Source: Desarmillaria ectypa (lineage: Eukaryota; Basidiomycota; Agaricomycetes; Agaricales; Physalacriaceae). From it: a stretch of 64,000 nt of DNA. The notes below the pieces were generated by a model. It made no database searches, was not told the DNA's origin, and was given only the letters and a program-made list of their open reading frames with translations. Both the position numbers and the translations under genes were made by a program. Below, piece after piece: positions 1-12,130 of the stretch. Position 1 is the first letter of the stretch, and every line of letters starts with the position of its first letter. The stretch is from NCBI GenBank assembly GCA_030407005.1, contig JAUDYN010000009.1, forward strand, positions 2,294,001-2,358,000, in the 5' to 3' direction.

Positions 1-619
1 GACCCATTGGAGCTGTTGGGGGAGGGGGAGTGGGAACGTACTTGCCAATGTTGCTGGCAGAGGGTGGGGGTTGCAGGATGAGGGGGAGGACTGGGGTATG
101 GGGGCGGGGCATCATCATCCTGAGCCCAAATGTCCCTCACATATTCTTGGGCCAGGGTGGGGGCAGAGGTGGGTCATTCCATCCTGTAGTGGAGTAGAAC
201 TGCCTGCGCATTATGGATGTGGGTGGAGGAGGGCCCAGGTGTTGGGGGCCTCCCATCATTGGTGCTCTCCTCAGAGGAGGTGGCAATTGTGAAGTGGGCC
301 CAGGGACAGAAAAGTGGTATTGCCACTTGTTGTCCCAGTCAGGTAGGGGGTAGCTCCCTGGGAAGCTCATGTTCAGGATGCTGTGGGGGTCAGGGTGGTG
401 GGTTGGGTCTGCAAACCCACCTCTGTTGGAGAAGGGTTTGGATTTCTTCCTCGTACAGTAAAATGGTGAGGACCATGAAAAAAGTTAAAAGAATGGCACC
501 ACTGATTGCAATGCTGAGTGAAATGGTTCAGGGTTCTTGTCAGTTTTCCTTGTTGGGCATGAGGAATATGCTTCTTTATGGCTAGCATTGAAGAAGCAGA
601 AGATTAATCTTTTGACTAA
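1..619 (-). mobile_element. Gypsy-A internal 5' fragment (leader plus start of gag), decayed
   Basis: On the minus strand this follows directly downstream of the LTR at 620-1036, so it is the leader and gag start of a minus-oriented Ty3/Gypsy element that runs off the left window edge. The proline-rich minus-strand frame at 137-370 shares the start MSFP and a TTxxxxxGWNDxPL-like stretch with the plus-strand frame at 4275-4643, and both lie at the same distance from an LTR-A end. The first bases after the LTR also match those after the LTRs at 3655-4036 and 36019-36400. I see no intact frame. That it belongs to the LTR-A family follows from position and similarity; the gag assignment is inference. 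Confidence 0.6.
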
Positions 620-1036
620 TGTTAGGGCCTGACTTAGGCACATGACTTGGGACATCAGCTGACCCCTCTGGGCTGTTATGCATTCAAACAGTTACCCAAT
701 AGAGAGATTAGGCTGGGTCTTTAGTATAGTGTGAGTAAGCAGTATATGGATTAAGTTTAGTTGAAAGATAGAGTACAACGATGTAGTTTACTCTGTTTAT
801 ATACTATTTCTACAGTGATATATTTAGATGAAACGTTAGAGTCCATGCTTGAACAGTGTTGAGGTTGGGTGGTCTGGAAGGATCATTGATCCAATAGAAA
901 GCATCTGGGGTGACAGATGGTGAGAATGAGGGTAAGGTTCAGTGAGTGGATGGATACAAGTCAGAATCGTTTGGTGATTAGATGGATGAGTCATGATGAT
1001 GACTCGGATAAGATAAGATAATGGAAAAACATAACA
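620..1036 (-). repeat. Gypsy LTR-A, 5' LTR of the minus-strand element
   Basis: A 417 bp LTR with TGTTA at its left edge and TAACA at its right edge. It aligns in reverse with the solo LTR at 5866-6259, sharing the pyrimidine-rich start near the right edge and the stretch around ACATGACTTGGGACAT near the left. The flanking pentamers (ACTAA left, TTACA right) do not match, as expected when one side is element-internal sequence. Internal sequence lies to the left, so this is a 5' LTR. The right flank is the gag remnant of another copy, so this element inserted into, or recombined with, an older Gypsy. Confidence 0.75.
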
Positions 1037-3654
1037 TTACACTACAGAAAAAACTTCTTTGCAGGATATGAAACAATCTGAGCAGAGTCTCTCTGTCAAG
1101 AAGCAAGAGACATTCTACTCCTTGAGCAGCTTGTCAAGCATCAGGAACACCCCACTGATAGAACAGGAGTTTCAGCAGGTGCTAGATCAGGAGTTTCAGG
1201 AAATATGAGGCATGAGGTATATGGTGCTTACCTCAGATCTCACTTAGAAGTTGACTAAGATGGGAAGGCTATATACAGAAGAAGAAAATGAGACAGAATG
1301 AGAGGAAATCCTAAGGTACAGCATGATGGAACAGACTATACTTATATTTAATAAACAATATTCTCTCTATCCATATAAGATGCCACCCCAATTCCAACTT
1401 CTCACAGACTCATTACCAGACTCTCTGCCACCCAATGTCAGGATGCTGAGAAGCCCGTTTACTGGCACCAGCCAAATAATGGCAGGTGCAGGATCTTCTG
1501 CTCTAGACTCCAGTGGTTCAGCCCCAGTCTAGATCTCAGAAACCAGTCTAATTTGCAGAGATTTCCCAATTAATCCTGATGATCCATGATACTTTCTGGA
1601 TACTAAAGACCCAGAATGATGGTCTCTCCCATGTGAGGATCCCTGAAATGGAAATACAAGCTGTCTCTGCCACAGCCTAGTGGGGACATGGCTGACAAAG
1701 CACCTTAGACTAGATGTCAACTAGAGGTCTTCAAAGGAGACTCTGATAACATTGACAGATTCATCATGGACTATGAAGTGTACTTCCAAGTACACAGCAT
1801 TCACATATTTCTTGACCCTTATAAGGTTGCATTTGCCCAGTTCTACTTTGATGGATGAGCTAAAGACTGGTGGATGATGGAGATGGCTGAGCTGAGCTGA
1901 GAAGCTCAAGTAGGGGGAAATTCAGATTTCCTATATGGAATACATTTGTCAAGATGATTATCAACAAGTTCAGAGATGCAGCAGTAGAGGAAGTATACAA
2001 GAAAAAGATGTATGACCTCTGTATGGGTGATAAGACTGTCCAGGAGTATTTCTAAGAACTGGAAAAACAAGCCAAGTTGGTTGGACTCTGAAATGACATT
2101 GGTTCTTGCAGACACATGGTCAAGGCACTCTACCAAGGAGTACCCAAGTCATATACTCTAGCCATCTCAAACCTTGGTATATTCATCCCCATTGGCTATA
2201 AGAAATAGAAAGAGTGTATTATTATCATGAACCAAGAGTGCCAACATCAGCTGGTTATATATTCAACCTCTGGTGTTTATCCAAATGACAAAAAATCCAA
2301 CAACAACAATAATGCTGGAACTTCAAAGAGAAGTTCTAGCATGACAAGTGGAATACCAGAGAAGAAAACTGGTATAGGTACCACCTATAGTGGTTGAGGG
2401 CAGCCAATGAATATTGATGCCCTTAAAGTGGAAGGCAAATGCTTCTGTTGCAAGGAGGGACACTGTTCCAAAGATTGCCCAGAGCAATCATGGAACAAGA
2501 AGAAGAAGGAAGTCAGAGCCTCAACAACTGAGCCCATCATGGACTCTAAGATTGAAGAGATAAAAGATGCTGCTGGAAAGTGAGTGATTCCACTTGCTTG
2601 GTGAAAGGACAGTCTGGTGCACATTCAGGACTCATAAAGCAGACTTATAGTATTTCTGTAGTTACTTCTATACTACCTATACATTCCAATATACTTATTG
2701 TCATCCTTTGGACCCAGACAAAGAAAGAATCACACAAATGATATGTCATATTGGCTGAAGACCAAGAAAACATATTGACCATAACAGGGGATGATCTGCT
2801 CAATTGCCCATAAGAATCAAGCAGGTTGAACCAGGGACAGAGAGTCCCCAATAAAGGTCTAACTTGTAAAGTTGATCTTATCAAAGTTCCTGATAAAGAA
2901 GATGACACCACCTTCAGGAACTACCAAGAGAAGCAGCAGAAGCAAAAGAAGGAAGTAGAATCTCAGGAGGCAGCAAAGGACATGCCTCCAGAGAAGAAGC
3001 TAACAGAATGGCTTAAAGCCTTCAAGACCAGAATGATTCTACACCCTTGAATGGCTTGATGAACTTCACAAGCCTATCCAATATCATATCCAAGCTCAGA
3101 ACAGTAAACATTAGGACCTACAAGTACCCATACAAATTGAGACCCTAGATGCCCATATAATACTAGAAGCTACTGCATTGATTGACAGCAGATGTACTGG
3201 AAGCTCTATCCACAGCTCCTATGTCTATGCACACAATCTCAAAATAAGACCAATAGCTAGTCCCATCCCAGTCTACAATGCTGATGCATTCTGTAACAAG
3301 GCAGGGGAAATCACATCATTTGTAGAACTATGTCTTAAAATTGAAGATCACAGTAAATGAATTAATTTAGCAGTCACTGACCTTGGAAGTAAAGAGATAT
3401 TCCTTGGACATGACTGGCTATCATGCTATAATCTCATCATCAACTGGGAGACTGGCAAGATCCTCTTCACCCACTGCCAATGCATACTAAATTCCTATAC
3501 ATTACTAGATGAGGATGAAGATGATGAATGGGAACTGAAAGAAGAAGAAACCATCTTAGCAGTGGACTTCACCAAAGCAATTGAAATATGAGTCACTCAT
3601 AAAGCTAATGAACTTGCAGCCAAAGCTAATGAAGGGAAAGCTAAGAAGTCCTTT
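1037..3654 (+). pseudogene. Ty3/Gypsy gag and protease remnant
   Basis: Decayed gag-protease region in the plus direction with many stops. Conceptual reading gives a Gypsy capsid region around 1750-2150, including a DPYKVAFAQFYFDG-like stretch followed by DWWMMEM. A zinc knuckle follows at 2440-2478 (CFCCKEGHCSKDC, one residue shorter between the second Cys and the His than the usual CX2CX4HX4C). A retropepsin start lies near 3175-3220 as ALIDSRCTGSSI; the family motif is DSG, so the Gly has become Arg (GGA to AGA). A later IFLGHDWL segment is also protease-like. The frame ends abruptly where an LTR-A begins at 3655, and no reverse transcriptase, RNase H or integrase follows. It is not functional. 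Confidence 0.8.
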
Positions 3655-4036
3655 GTGTTATAATTTTGCCTCTTTCTTTCCTTATCTTATCTTATTTTAT
3701 CCATTGGATTATTTTCGATTATCTAATCTATGGCATCACTAACCTATAATAATGCAATATCTGGTTATTATATTCATGGCTCACCTAATATACCTTTCCC
3801 TTTGTTTTCAATATGGACTACTTATAGCAATGCCTATTTTTAGCTATTCAAGTTTTCATATATAAACTAGCTAGTTCTTGATATATTTCCCCATCTTCAA
3901 ACTAAAGTTTATTCTATACCATTCTTCTCCATAATGATCAGAAGACTATATTGCTACCCAAGAGTTATTGTCTGAACACAAGACAGCCTGAGGAGTTAGT
4001 GCAAGTCTGCAGATCATATGGTATATGAGCCTAACA
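3655..4036 (+). repeat. Gypsy LTR-A, plus-strand 5' LTR
   Basis: A 382 bp LTR starting TGTTATAATTTTGCC and ending GCCTAACA, with the family pyrimidine-rich start (repeated CTTAT) and the TTGTCTGAACACAAGACAGC segment near the end. The sequence after it (ATTAGTTTGAAG, then a GCTAGCCATAAA stretch) matches the leader found beside the LTRs at 620-1036 and 36019-36400, so this is a 5' LTR followed by internal sequence. It interrupts the gag-protease remnant to its left. Confidence 0.7.
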
Positions 4037-4883
4037 ATTAGTTTGAAGATTCCCACAGTTTTTTTATTGCTAGCCATAAAAAAACCATATGCATGAATAT
4101 TGAACCACACAAAGAATGAACCATCATACTTAGCACTGCCATAGGTGGGGCCATCCATCCTCATTATCTTCTTCATGGCCCTCATCTTTCTCATGTGGGA
4201 AGACTAGATCCAAAACTCTCTACATCAATGTCACCTTCTCAACACTCAATGACCACCCCTATTCCCCTTATATTATGTCCTTCCCTGACAACAACCAACC
4301 ACTATCAGGATGGGTTCCACAAATCTGGCACCCACTCCAGAAGAAAACTTCTCAGTACAGTGGATCCCCTTCCCAGCCCAATTCTCTGATAAATTTCCAA
4401 CATGCAGGCAGGAGCCAGTACAACTCAACAACCCCAGCCAGCCAGCTAGGATGGAATGACTCTCCACTGTGGAGGAATATGTGCAGGACCTATGGGCTAG
4501 GTTCTGAACCTCCAGCAACTCTCCCCCTCCCTACACACTCACATGCCCAGCTTATGCAAGGGTATAATACCAAAACCACACCAGAGTGGCAGCACCCAAT
4601 CTCAATCACCCCTATGGCCTCTGGGTATCCAGAGAAACTATGACCCAAGGACAGGAATGAATCCTCTGGCCCACTAACAGGGAGAGCACTGACTCCAGCT
4701 CCTTCCTCCCTCTCATCAAACTCTCTGATGAAACTCTAGCCATGCCCTCTCCCAGACACCCTAACAACCCCTTCAATGTTCAGGGCCCTGACTATGAGTG
4801 GCCTGAGCTTGCTAACATCAATTGAACAATCCTTGACCCCTTTAGAAGTGAGGCCTGGGAACTCTGAAGAGCCGATGATACAC
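4037..4883 (+). mobile_element. Gypsy-A leader and gag N-terminal fragment
   Basis: Internal sequence downstream of the plus LTR-A. A frame at 4275-4643 (about 120 codons, Pro/Ser/Asn/Gln-rich) resembles the minus-strand frame of 1-619, which supports a shared gag N-terminus. The fragment is cut at 4884 by repeat B. The element's remaining gag, pol and 3' LTR are not found to the right of repeat B, where the HET gene begins, so the element is truncated, not just interrupted. Confidence 0.55.
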
Positions 4884-6631
4884 TGTCTATGCATTCACAC
4901 CTAGATATTGCAATTTTGTAACAATACTATTGCACATCTATCCTATACTAGTGATACATAGAGGACTATAGCTGAGGCTTTGAGCTGATAGTCAAATGCA
5001 GTAAGCAACTGGTAGAGCCAGGACTTAGATGCAACACCATTAGTGGGTTAAATCTACCAGCCAGCCAGACTAGTAAGTTGAATGCTAGCAGGACTAAATA
5101 CAGCCACTAGTAAATGAAGAATGCTACTAGCAGACCAAAATCAGGAGCAGAGGACACAGATCTTGTGAAGTTCTGTCACTAGTAAACTGGACTGGGCATA
5201 AAATGCCTAAGTCAGGATAACTAGTCATATGGCAATCTTGAAACAGGACTTAGAAATAAATTAGGAATGGATTAACCTTGAGGCCAGATCTGACTATTGA
5301 AATATAGATCTCTTATGATCAATACTAGTGTAGCTGGATGGCACCCTTGATCATGATTAGATAACTGTTACAGGCACCAATATCTGGATATTCCTATAAC
5401 CACATTACTAGGGCATGTAGTTGGGCCAAGGGTGTGGAAAGACCAACTGTGGAGTCTCTAGACCAAATATTTGAAAAGAAAATGGACTAGACTGACTATT
5501 GCATGATTATTCACCATTATTCATGACTAGCCAAGAAATCCTTACCAATATACCCTATACCCAGATGATATTTATAGTTCTGTCTCAGTAGTATATAAGT
5601 AGTGGGATGGGCACTCATGCAAAGCAGGCAAGCCATCCCCACAGTTGAGCCCTCACTGGCAGTAACTGGTGTCCCCAACTAAAGGCTTTTGTGCTTAACC
5701 TTGATGAAGTGATTAATATTCACTAAGTCACCTATAATATTGCATTGAATTAAAGTCCCTTAGAGTCACTGTTGCATCCTGCAAAGGTCCAGAGTGTTTT
5801 GAAGCTAGTTCAAGCAAAGTTCTCAGAGTTATAATATTATTCTTAGGCCAAGAGTGCCACTAGTCTGTTACAATTTTTCCATTATCTTATCTTATCTCAT
5901 CATATCCATGATACTGCACATCTTATCTCAGTCAGTATCGATGCATTCACTGACAAACACCCCAGTTCTCATCCATGAACACCCTCATTTACTCTCATTG
6001 GTCTATGATCCATCCAACTTCAACACCATTCTCTCATGGACCATATTGTTTCATCTATAAATAACTCCATACTTTCAGTATATAAGTAGAGTAGTTTTCA
6101 CCATTGTACTCTACCTTTCGACTAAATTACATTCATACACCTTCTACTACACCACACTAAAGACTTAGCCAACCTCTCATTAATGGGTGATTGTCTGAAC
6201 ACGAGACAGCCTAGAGAGAAGCTTATGTCCCAAGTCACATGTTAGACAGAGCCATAACATAGTCTGCCAAGAGTGTGGCTAGTCAAATGTTTATCACTTG
6301 TAGGAAGCAGTATAGGGCCAAGAGTGCCACCAGTCTGAAGCAGTTTCAGTCCGAATGAGTGCAGTAGCTCAAACCAAGTCACTCTTTATCCAATTGTGTC
6401 TTACCCACCCTGCTAGTGCAAGTAGTACTTTGTATAACTCACTAGTAATGAATAAAATGTCTTTAAGACAATTGTACTTGATTATTGAAGTCTGCAGAGT
6501 GCTTCTATTATACTCAAAACCATCTGAATTCAATATTGGTGATTAAGTGTAGAGTAGTAAGAGATTTAGTGTGATTGGTGTTCATTGCCATTCCCTAACT
6601 CTTTTATCACTTGCCATTACCAAGCATGTCA
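4884..6631 (+). repeat. LTR-like repeat B, copy 1, split by a solo LTR-A
   Basis: About 1,349 bp once the inserted LTR-A and its duplicated target are removed. It starts TGTCTATGCATTC, ends AAGCATGTCA and is flanked by ACAC on both sides (4880-4883 and 6632-6635), consistent with a TG...CA element and a 4 bp target duplication. A second copy lies at 34581-35931. It carries a TATATAAG box near 5593 and no convincing reading frame, so a long solo LTR is the likeliest class. The internal repeats GCCAAGAGTG...CTAGTC occur several times in the last 500 bp. Confidence 0.55.
5866..6259 (+). repeat. Solo Gypsy LTR-A with TSD TAGTC
   Basis: A 394 bp solo LTR, TGTTACAATTTTTCC at the start and GAGCCATAACA at the end, exactly flanked by the pentamer TAGTC at 5861-5865 and 6260-6264. 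Removing it and one pentamer restores continuity of repeat B as seen in the copy at 34581-35931. This is the reference copy used here to define the LTR-A ends. Confidence 0.9.
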
Positions 6632-6648
6632 ACACTTCTATGTATACA

Positions 6649-8726
6649 TCAAACAAGAATGTTATGAGACTGTACAGGGATGCCCAGATCTATCAGCCTC
6701 TTTTTGTCTGAGTAAGTCATTGCAACTACTGACACTTTCTCAAATCTCTGCTCTGACAGTTGTTGCCCAACAACTAGCCTAAAAAACCCCCTACCTTTGC
6801 CAGTGAGCAGTGTGTACATGCCTTCATGGATCAGGTACATGTGAGTGGCAGTGATTCTGAACACATATTGTATCCCATCTTTATCTTCAACAACTAATTC
6901 TCCACATCGATCAACCCCTTCTTCTGATCCTGCACCCAATCCCTGCACAAACCCATTTTCAATGGACCACCCTTCATACCAGTCCTCATCTGTCTTGTCA
7001 TCATGGTCAACCCACTCAGAACAGGAATCATCTGCTGGCAGAGGCTTCATCATGACCTGATCCCATGTTGGTCTCCATTTTCTCAATCCTTGTCCTGCAT
7101 CAGGATACAAGAAGAGAAAGCACCCCCGCATAAAGGGGTGTATTGCATTTACCAGTGCTGTCCATGCATTCTCAAGAGATTCACTCTCATGATATACTGG
7201 TATTGTCTGGGCATCCAGAGGGAATGCTAGTCCTGCAACTTTGTCCACAGGATTAGTTGACAATCGATTCTGCATGTCTGTCAGGGCACCTAAGAGACTT
7301 CTGACTCTCCTCACCGACTTCAGCTGCTTGTGAAACCTAGTCAGAATCTCACTGTCATAGTTCCCATCCTTGTCTATTGGCTTGGCATGCATTAGTCCAT
7401 CTGGTGTATCCCCAGCAATGATCATGTTGCAGATCCCAACCTCCTGTACTGTCCACGCACGCCTAAACCAACTCTGATCACTGTCCAAGTCACCCTCCTT
7501 CAAACTCAAAGGCCGCCCCAGGCCACTCAGGTAGGTCACCACATCATTCCAGCGATACACCTGTCCGATTGTGGGAACATCCAGCTTCCACTCTTCCTTG
7601 CGCAGATCCTCACTTGGCCCACCATCCTGTCTCAAACACAGGACATCCAGCCACGTGTACTCCAATCCCAGATTCAGCATCTCGATCCGGATTAGGTCAA
7701 GGTTGGCATCGATCGGAATGGGCGTGGGCCATTCCTTCCCATTGATAGGGGTCTTTACATTGACGCGATCTTTCACATCCATCCATGCATGTGATATTGG
7801 CATTATCTGGTGCTCGCTGGTCCATGATGGCACCACCCGATTGCTATACAGGTCCCAGACACGTCGAGGTTGCAAATATGGGTTGACGATCCGGTTTCCT
7901 ACCAGTGCTTCTCGTCGCCTCTTCTGATCCTTCTTTTCACGTATGCGTAGTTGGTCTTGGACGGTGCTATATTTAACTTTCCTCCATACATAGCGGAGAC
8001 GGCCATACGCAGTTCCAAAGTCATAGTTGTTTGAGATGCAGTCTTCGAGAACGGAGGAGATGGATGGAGTGTCCAGGCTGTATGACGTCTCGAGTATGAT
8101 GTTCAGTTGATCCAAGATACCCTGAAGGCCGAGGTCAGCGCAGGGAGTGTCGGCGATGGATGATGGTATAACGGGCCGTCGACCGGTGTAGGCCCGTTGC
8201 TTTGGAACTTTGATGGATGATTCTGCTTGGCCGGTCTCAGTGAAGGCGGAGATGGTGACTTCGTAGGATGTTCTCTGGAAATACATTATCAGTTTCCCCT
8301 CTGCTTATTTTCTGACCGGCTTACTAGTAGAATCCGAATGATATCGTAAGAACGCTCAAGACGCATGTCAAAATCATCTGCAGTACGACAAGATGATCGC
8401 CGTGTCATAGGACCAGCCAGAGGAAAAGCCAGAGGACCAACACCCGAGGATCCTAAAATTTCTTCTATTTTACTCAAGTCGGACGACATGTCTGGCGTCG
8501 CTTCCAAGATGGGGCCACCACCTTCTGCAGTAGAACTGCCGTTCATGTCGATTACTGCCTCTTGAGACTCTGAAGGCGCAACTACGTTGGTATTCTGGTC
8601 CAAATCGGGTGCTACGTCGGGAGATGAATCCTTCGTTGTCCGTGCAATGGAAAAGATGGGGCGCATGTCTTTCCAACTCGGTTCGATGAGAGATCGGCCT
8701 ATAGTTTTCGACGGCGCTGATGACAT
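6649..8726 (-). CDS. HET-domain (heterokaryon incompatibility type) protein, two exons
   Basis: Proposed CDS is complement(join(6649..8274, 8325..8726)), 675 residues. Two adjacent frames join through a 50 bp intron (8275-8324) with donor GTAAGC, branch ACTGATAA and acceptor TTTCCAG, phase 0. The start is the first ATG of the upstream frame. The N-terminal ~130 residues are Ser/Pro-rich and low complexity. The HET domain runs from about residue 290: HAW near 296, the core TWLDVLCLRQ near 341-350 and SWFRRAWTVQE near 402-412, all HET hallmarks. In filamentous ascomycetes such proteins act in allorecognition cell death; in basidiomycetes the role is less defined, so function is by family only. 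The stop lies about 17 bp from the edge of repeat B, so the original C-terminus or 3' UTR may have been altered. Gene and domain are secure, exact ends less so. Confidence 0.85.
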
Positions 8727-11689
8727 TGGACTGAGCACTCGAAACGACAGTAGATTAACTGTACGCACTATGTATCATTTTACGGGATTAGGCGGATATG
8801 CGTTCAAAGGGGTGCAGAACAAAGAGCTACTCGTGTCGAGGGAAGTGGGTGTCGCAAGTCACAGCTCAAACTCCCTGGCTGTTGCGAGGTCTTGGTGTAC
8901 ACAACGTGGTAGAAGCCAGGTGAGCCAACAGCATCCTGCACGGCCCAGGCTCTAGGAAACCTGATATTGGCACCCCTCCAAGTCCACGCGGAGATCACAA
9001 TTGAATTCATCAGGCGGATTTCAGATCACGATTGACTTGAAGTTGAATCGCACGTCTTTATCCACCTTTAAATCTGCCGAGTTTTCACGAAATGTTAACT
9101 GATCGCCATCTCGAAATTTCTAGGTATGCCCTGAGATGTTACTTTCCCTCTGAGTCAATATATACCATCGCTCATTCGGAAACGCTGGCTACTCTTCGAA
9201 ATACATCAATGATGTACACGAGTACATGATATCAACAGCACCCCAAATCCACATGATCCCACTACGGTGCCTCTCCGTTGCTGTAATAGTCGATGTTCTA
9301 GACAGTAAATTCAATAACAAGTACCTTGACAAAAATACGAGCGGTGGTGTACCATTGAATGGCGGTCGCTATTCACTATGTTCTCCGGGTTGTTGAATCC
9401 ATCCGCCAATCCTTCTAAAACGTGCTCGCAAAGTAACCTCCTTGGGGGTGGCGGATCTATACTTCCTCCAATGAATCATCTTCGCTGCTGTTCAAGTAAA
9501 GTTCTAGAAGATGCCCCCAGTTTAATGGCTAGGTGCCATGGTATGTTGATGCAAACCTGCATTCCAATGTCAGCCTAACCTGGGATCCCCGCTGGAGAAC
9601 TTGAACATGTGAAGATGAGATATCACCGATACGTATTATTAATGACTCGGATCCTGTACTGAGAAGATGAGTATCAATCACGGTGACATGAAACCACTGA
9701 CACAATCTCAGCGCTAAGCCATCATCACCGTTAGGCGCCCTCAAATTATTGTGAAAGACTGCGCGCAATTCCAGGAGCTGTCTTCTCGTCGCCGTAAAGC
9801 TAGCCATATCTGTCTATTGGCATGTGAGTACATTGCTTGCCAGTGAACACATATAACGGGGGCAAACCCATCATCAATACCAACTTCTTTGCCAATGGAA
9901 CAGAACTCCGTTTCATACCCGCAATACCTTACTCCGAATAGCCCCCATCTCACAGAAGCCACCGTGATGGACGATGAGCTCTATAATACCTGTTGATCAT
10001 GTTCGGAAGCGATGAAGGGTACCATCTTTTATTTGACGCCCGCTGGTGCATCCATCACGTAGGCTCACTTTAAACAGCACGGAAAGAGGAATTTCGCTAC
10101 GTTGGAGCTGTTGTATGTAGTCAGAGAGCAGTGGCTGTTGAGTAGAAGTCAGTCAATGGAAGAGTATTGTTGAAAGGAACGTACCCGAGTAAGCTTTTGC
10201 TCCTCGAAATCCTTGTATTGGGCACCTAGCAAATATTTCTCGTACCTCCTTATACATAGGGTCGCGTCCCACCACACTGGGGGGAAAAAAGCAAACATTT
10301 GAGAAGAGCGTCTCCGTTGATGTTGGGTCTGTAACAGATCAATGAGGCCAACAGAATAGATAAAGAACGATGAAGCAGGATACGGCAACCTCTGCTTGAC
10401 TCGCTCCTTACCATGTCAATGCGCCGTCCGCACAATACCTTCCCCTCCTACCCCCGCCAACCATCTCAAAATCAGTCGTATTCATTACCACCGTGTAGCA
10501 AAGGACGAAGAATAGAACTCTAATCCGCAATGTCAATTCGCCTACGAAAGGAACTCGGATTTCTTTGACTGTGAACGTGTTTGGCAGGCCAGGCACAGCG
10601 CCATGCAGCAATTAGCAATATGTGGAAGAACTGTGAGACGTAAGGACGTATGCAACGCGTCTCGTTCATGTCTCAATTCACCAGGGAGTGGTCGCTAGCA
10701 AAGGAGCTTCCATGTGAAGGGAATCACCCATGCATGGAAGAAGCCCAACGGCCATGAAATGAAGAGAGGAGGAATAGGTGGTCCTTATATTTAGCCGACG
10801 AATGATCAGATCTCTCGCGATTGACAACAAATGCATTGGGGAAGCAAGGTAGGCAGATGGCTCGAATATGTCAGAAGGGTCGCTTCTGCAGTCGTCTCTC
10901 CAGCCTAATGAGAGGTGATGCACATGATGATGCGATACGGCCTATTACTCAGTACTCGCTGACGATCATTCATGTCGTCGAGGGATAATTGTTACGCTTT
11001 CTGGTGCGTCCGGCATAGCCACCTTGTGATGGTGCCCTGCTGAACAACAGTGCTCACGTTGGCTGTACTCGCTGAGACTGTGCTGCCAATCTCAAATAAG
11101 TCACAGCCCGTAAAAATCTGGGATAGGAATCAACAAACGCTACCAAAACGGATGTTGTGGGCGAGATTCAACATACGAGAACTATCCTTTGATCCCCAAA
11201 TTTTTGTAAACCTTGATACGGCTGACCTTGAAACCAATCACTGTTATCCATGGACATAAAAGTCGCATCTCCGGGACGTCGCTATAATTGCAGAGGCATC
11301 AGATATGACAAGACAAGGATCAGAAGCAGATATACCTAGCGTTTCCGTGGAGAAGTCCGTCGGCCTGGAAGGATTGGCGACGTTTTTTCTCGCACCCAGT
11401 TTTCTAGTCGAGGGGGACAAGTTTACGCTGTCGAAGGTTGTGAAGACGAGCATTGGACTCGCTACTGCTGAGGATGCCACCAGTAGACAACACTGGCACC
11501 GGTGATGTGTTCAGGTAGGACACTGCGGGAAAGAGCTGATATCTTGATTGACTGAAGGAGTCGGCAGAGCACTGGCTTACACTCTACGTCGAAAATCAAG
11601 GCACAGAGCAAACGAAAACGGCATGAACCTCACCGTCACGAGTCACTATTTGCGGTAGCAACCTTACCTCGACTGTTATGGATATCAGT
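8727..11689. other. Gene-poor region, no recognised gene
   Basis: Several frames of 60-90 codons occur on both strands, mostly overlapping and not linked by convincing splice sites. The best candidate is a minus-strand frame at 9529-9807, starting at an ATG near 9807 and reading MASFTATRRQLLELRAVF and onward for about 85 residues with protein-like composition. I do not recognise it and could not connect it to further exons. The first few hundred bases hold the presumed upstream region of the HET gene. Confidence 0.3.
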
Positions 11690-12130
11690 CAGGTAACATT
11701 AGTCAACAGTCACCGACCACTTACTGTACCAATTATCACGAATATTATAGAATTTTCCTTATTTTTCTTTTCTTTCCTTTTCCTTCTTTTTCCTTCTTCT
11801 ACCTTCTTCGATACTCTTCCAGTATATTCTTGTGACTATTATCTTCCAGAACATTCACTCAAGTACAATATATATTCGAGTATCATAGTATGCCCAAGGG
11901 ATATCTAATTTTTACTTCTTGAACTCCACGACCTAGTGTGAACCTAAGTGAAGGAGGTCGGTTACGCCGAGCGCTTGCCGAACATCTCGCTTACCGACTA
12001 CGCCAAGCGCTTGCTAAACTCTCGGTCGGAGCCTTCTTGGTAAAACTGAACTCATTATTCTACATTTGCTTTCGGCATAGTCCTTGAACTAGTACTACAG
12101 GATCGTACTTAGTCAAATTAGCCGGATTTC
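11690..12130 (+). repeat. Possible LTR-like repeat fragment (pyrimidine tract plus CGCTTRCCGA motifs)
   Basis: A pyrimidine tract at 11757-11812 is followed by a TATATAT-containing AT-rich stretch and then by motifs such as GCGCTTGCCGA, TCGCTTACCGA and GCGCTTGCTAA at 11970-12020. The same order (pyrimidine-rich tract, AT-rich box, GCGCTTACCGG-type motifs) occurs in reverse at 17270-17610. I could not fix ends or a target duplication, so this is a weak LTR-like call. Confidence 0.3.

Noticed and set aside
8289..8768. Separate 159-codon gene upstream of the HET frame
   Set aside because: Its apparent start is GTG, and a canonical 50 bp intron joins it in phase to the HET frame, so it is exon 1 of that gene starting at the internal ATG.
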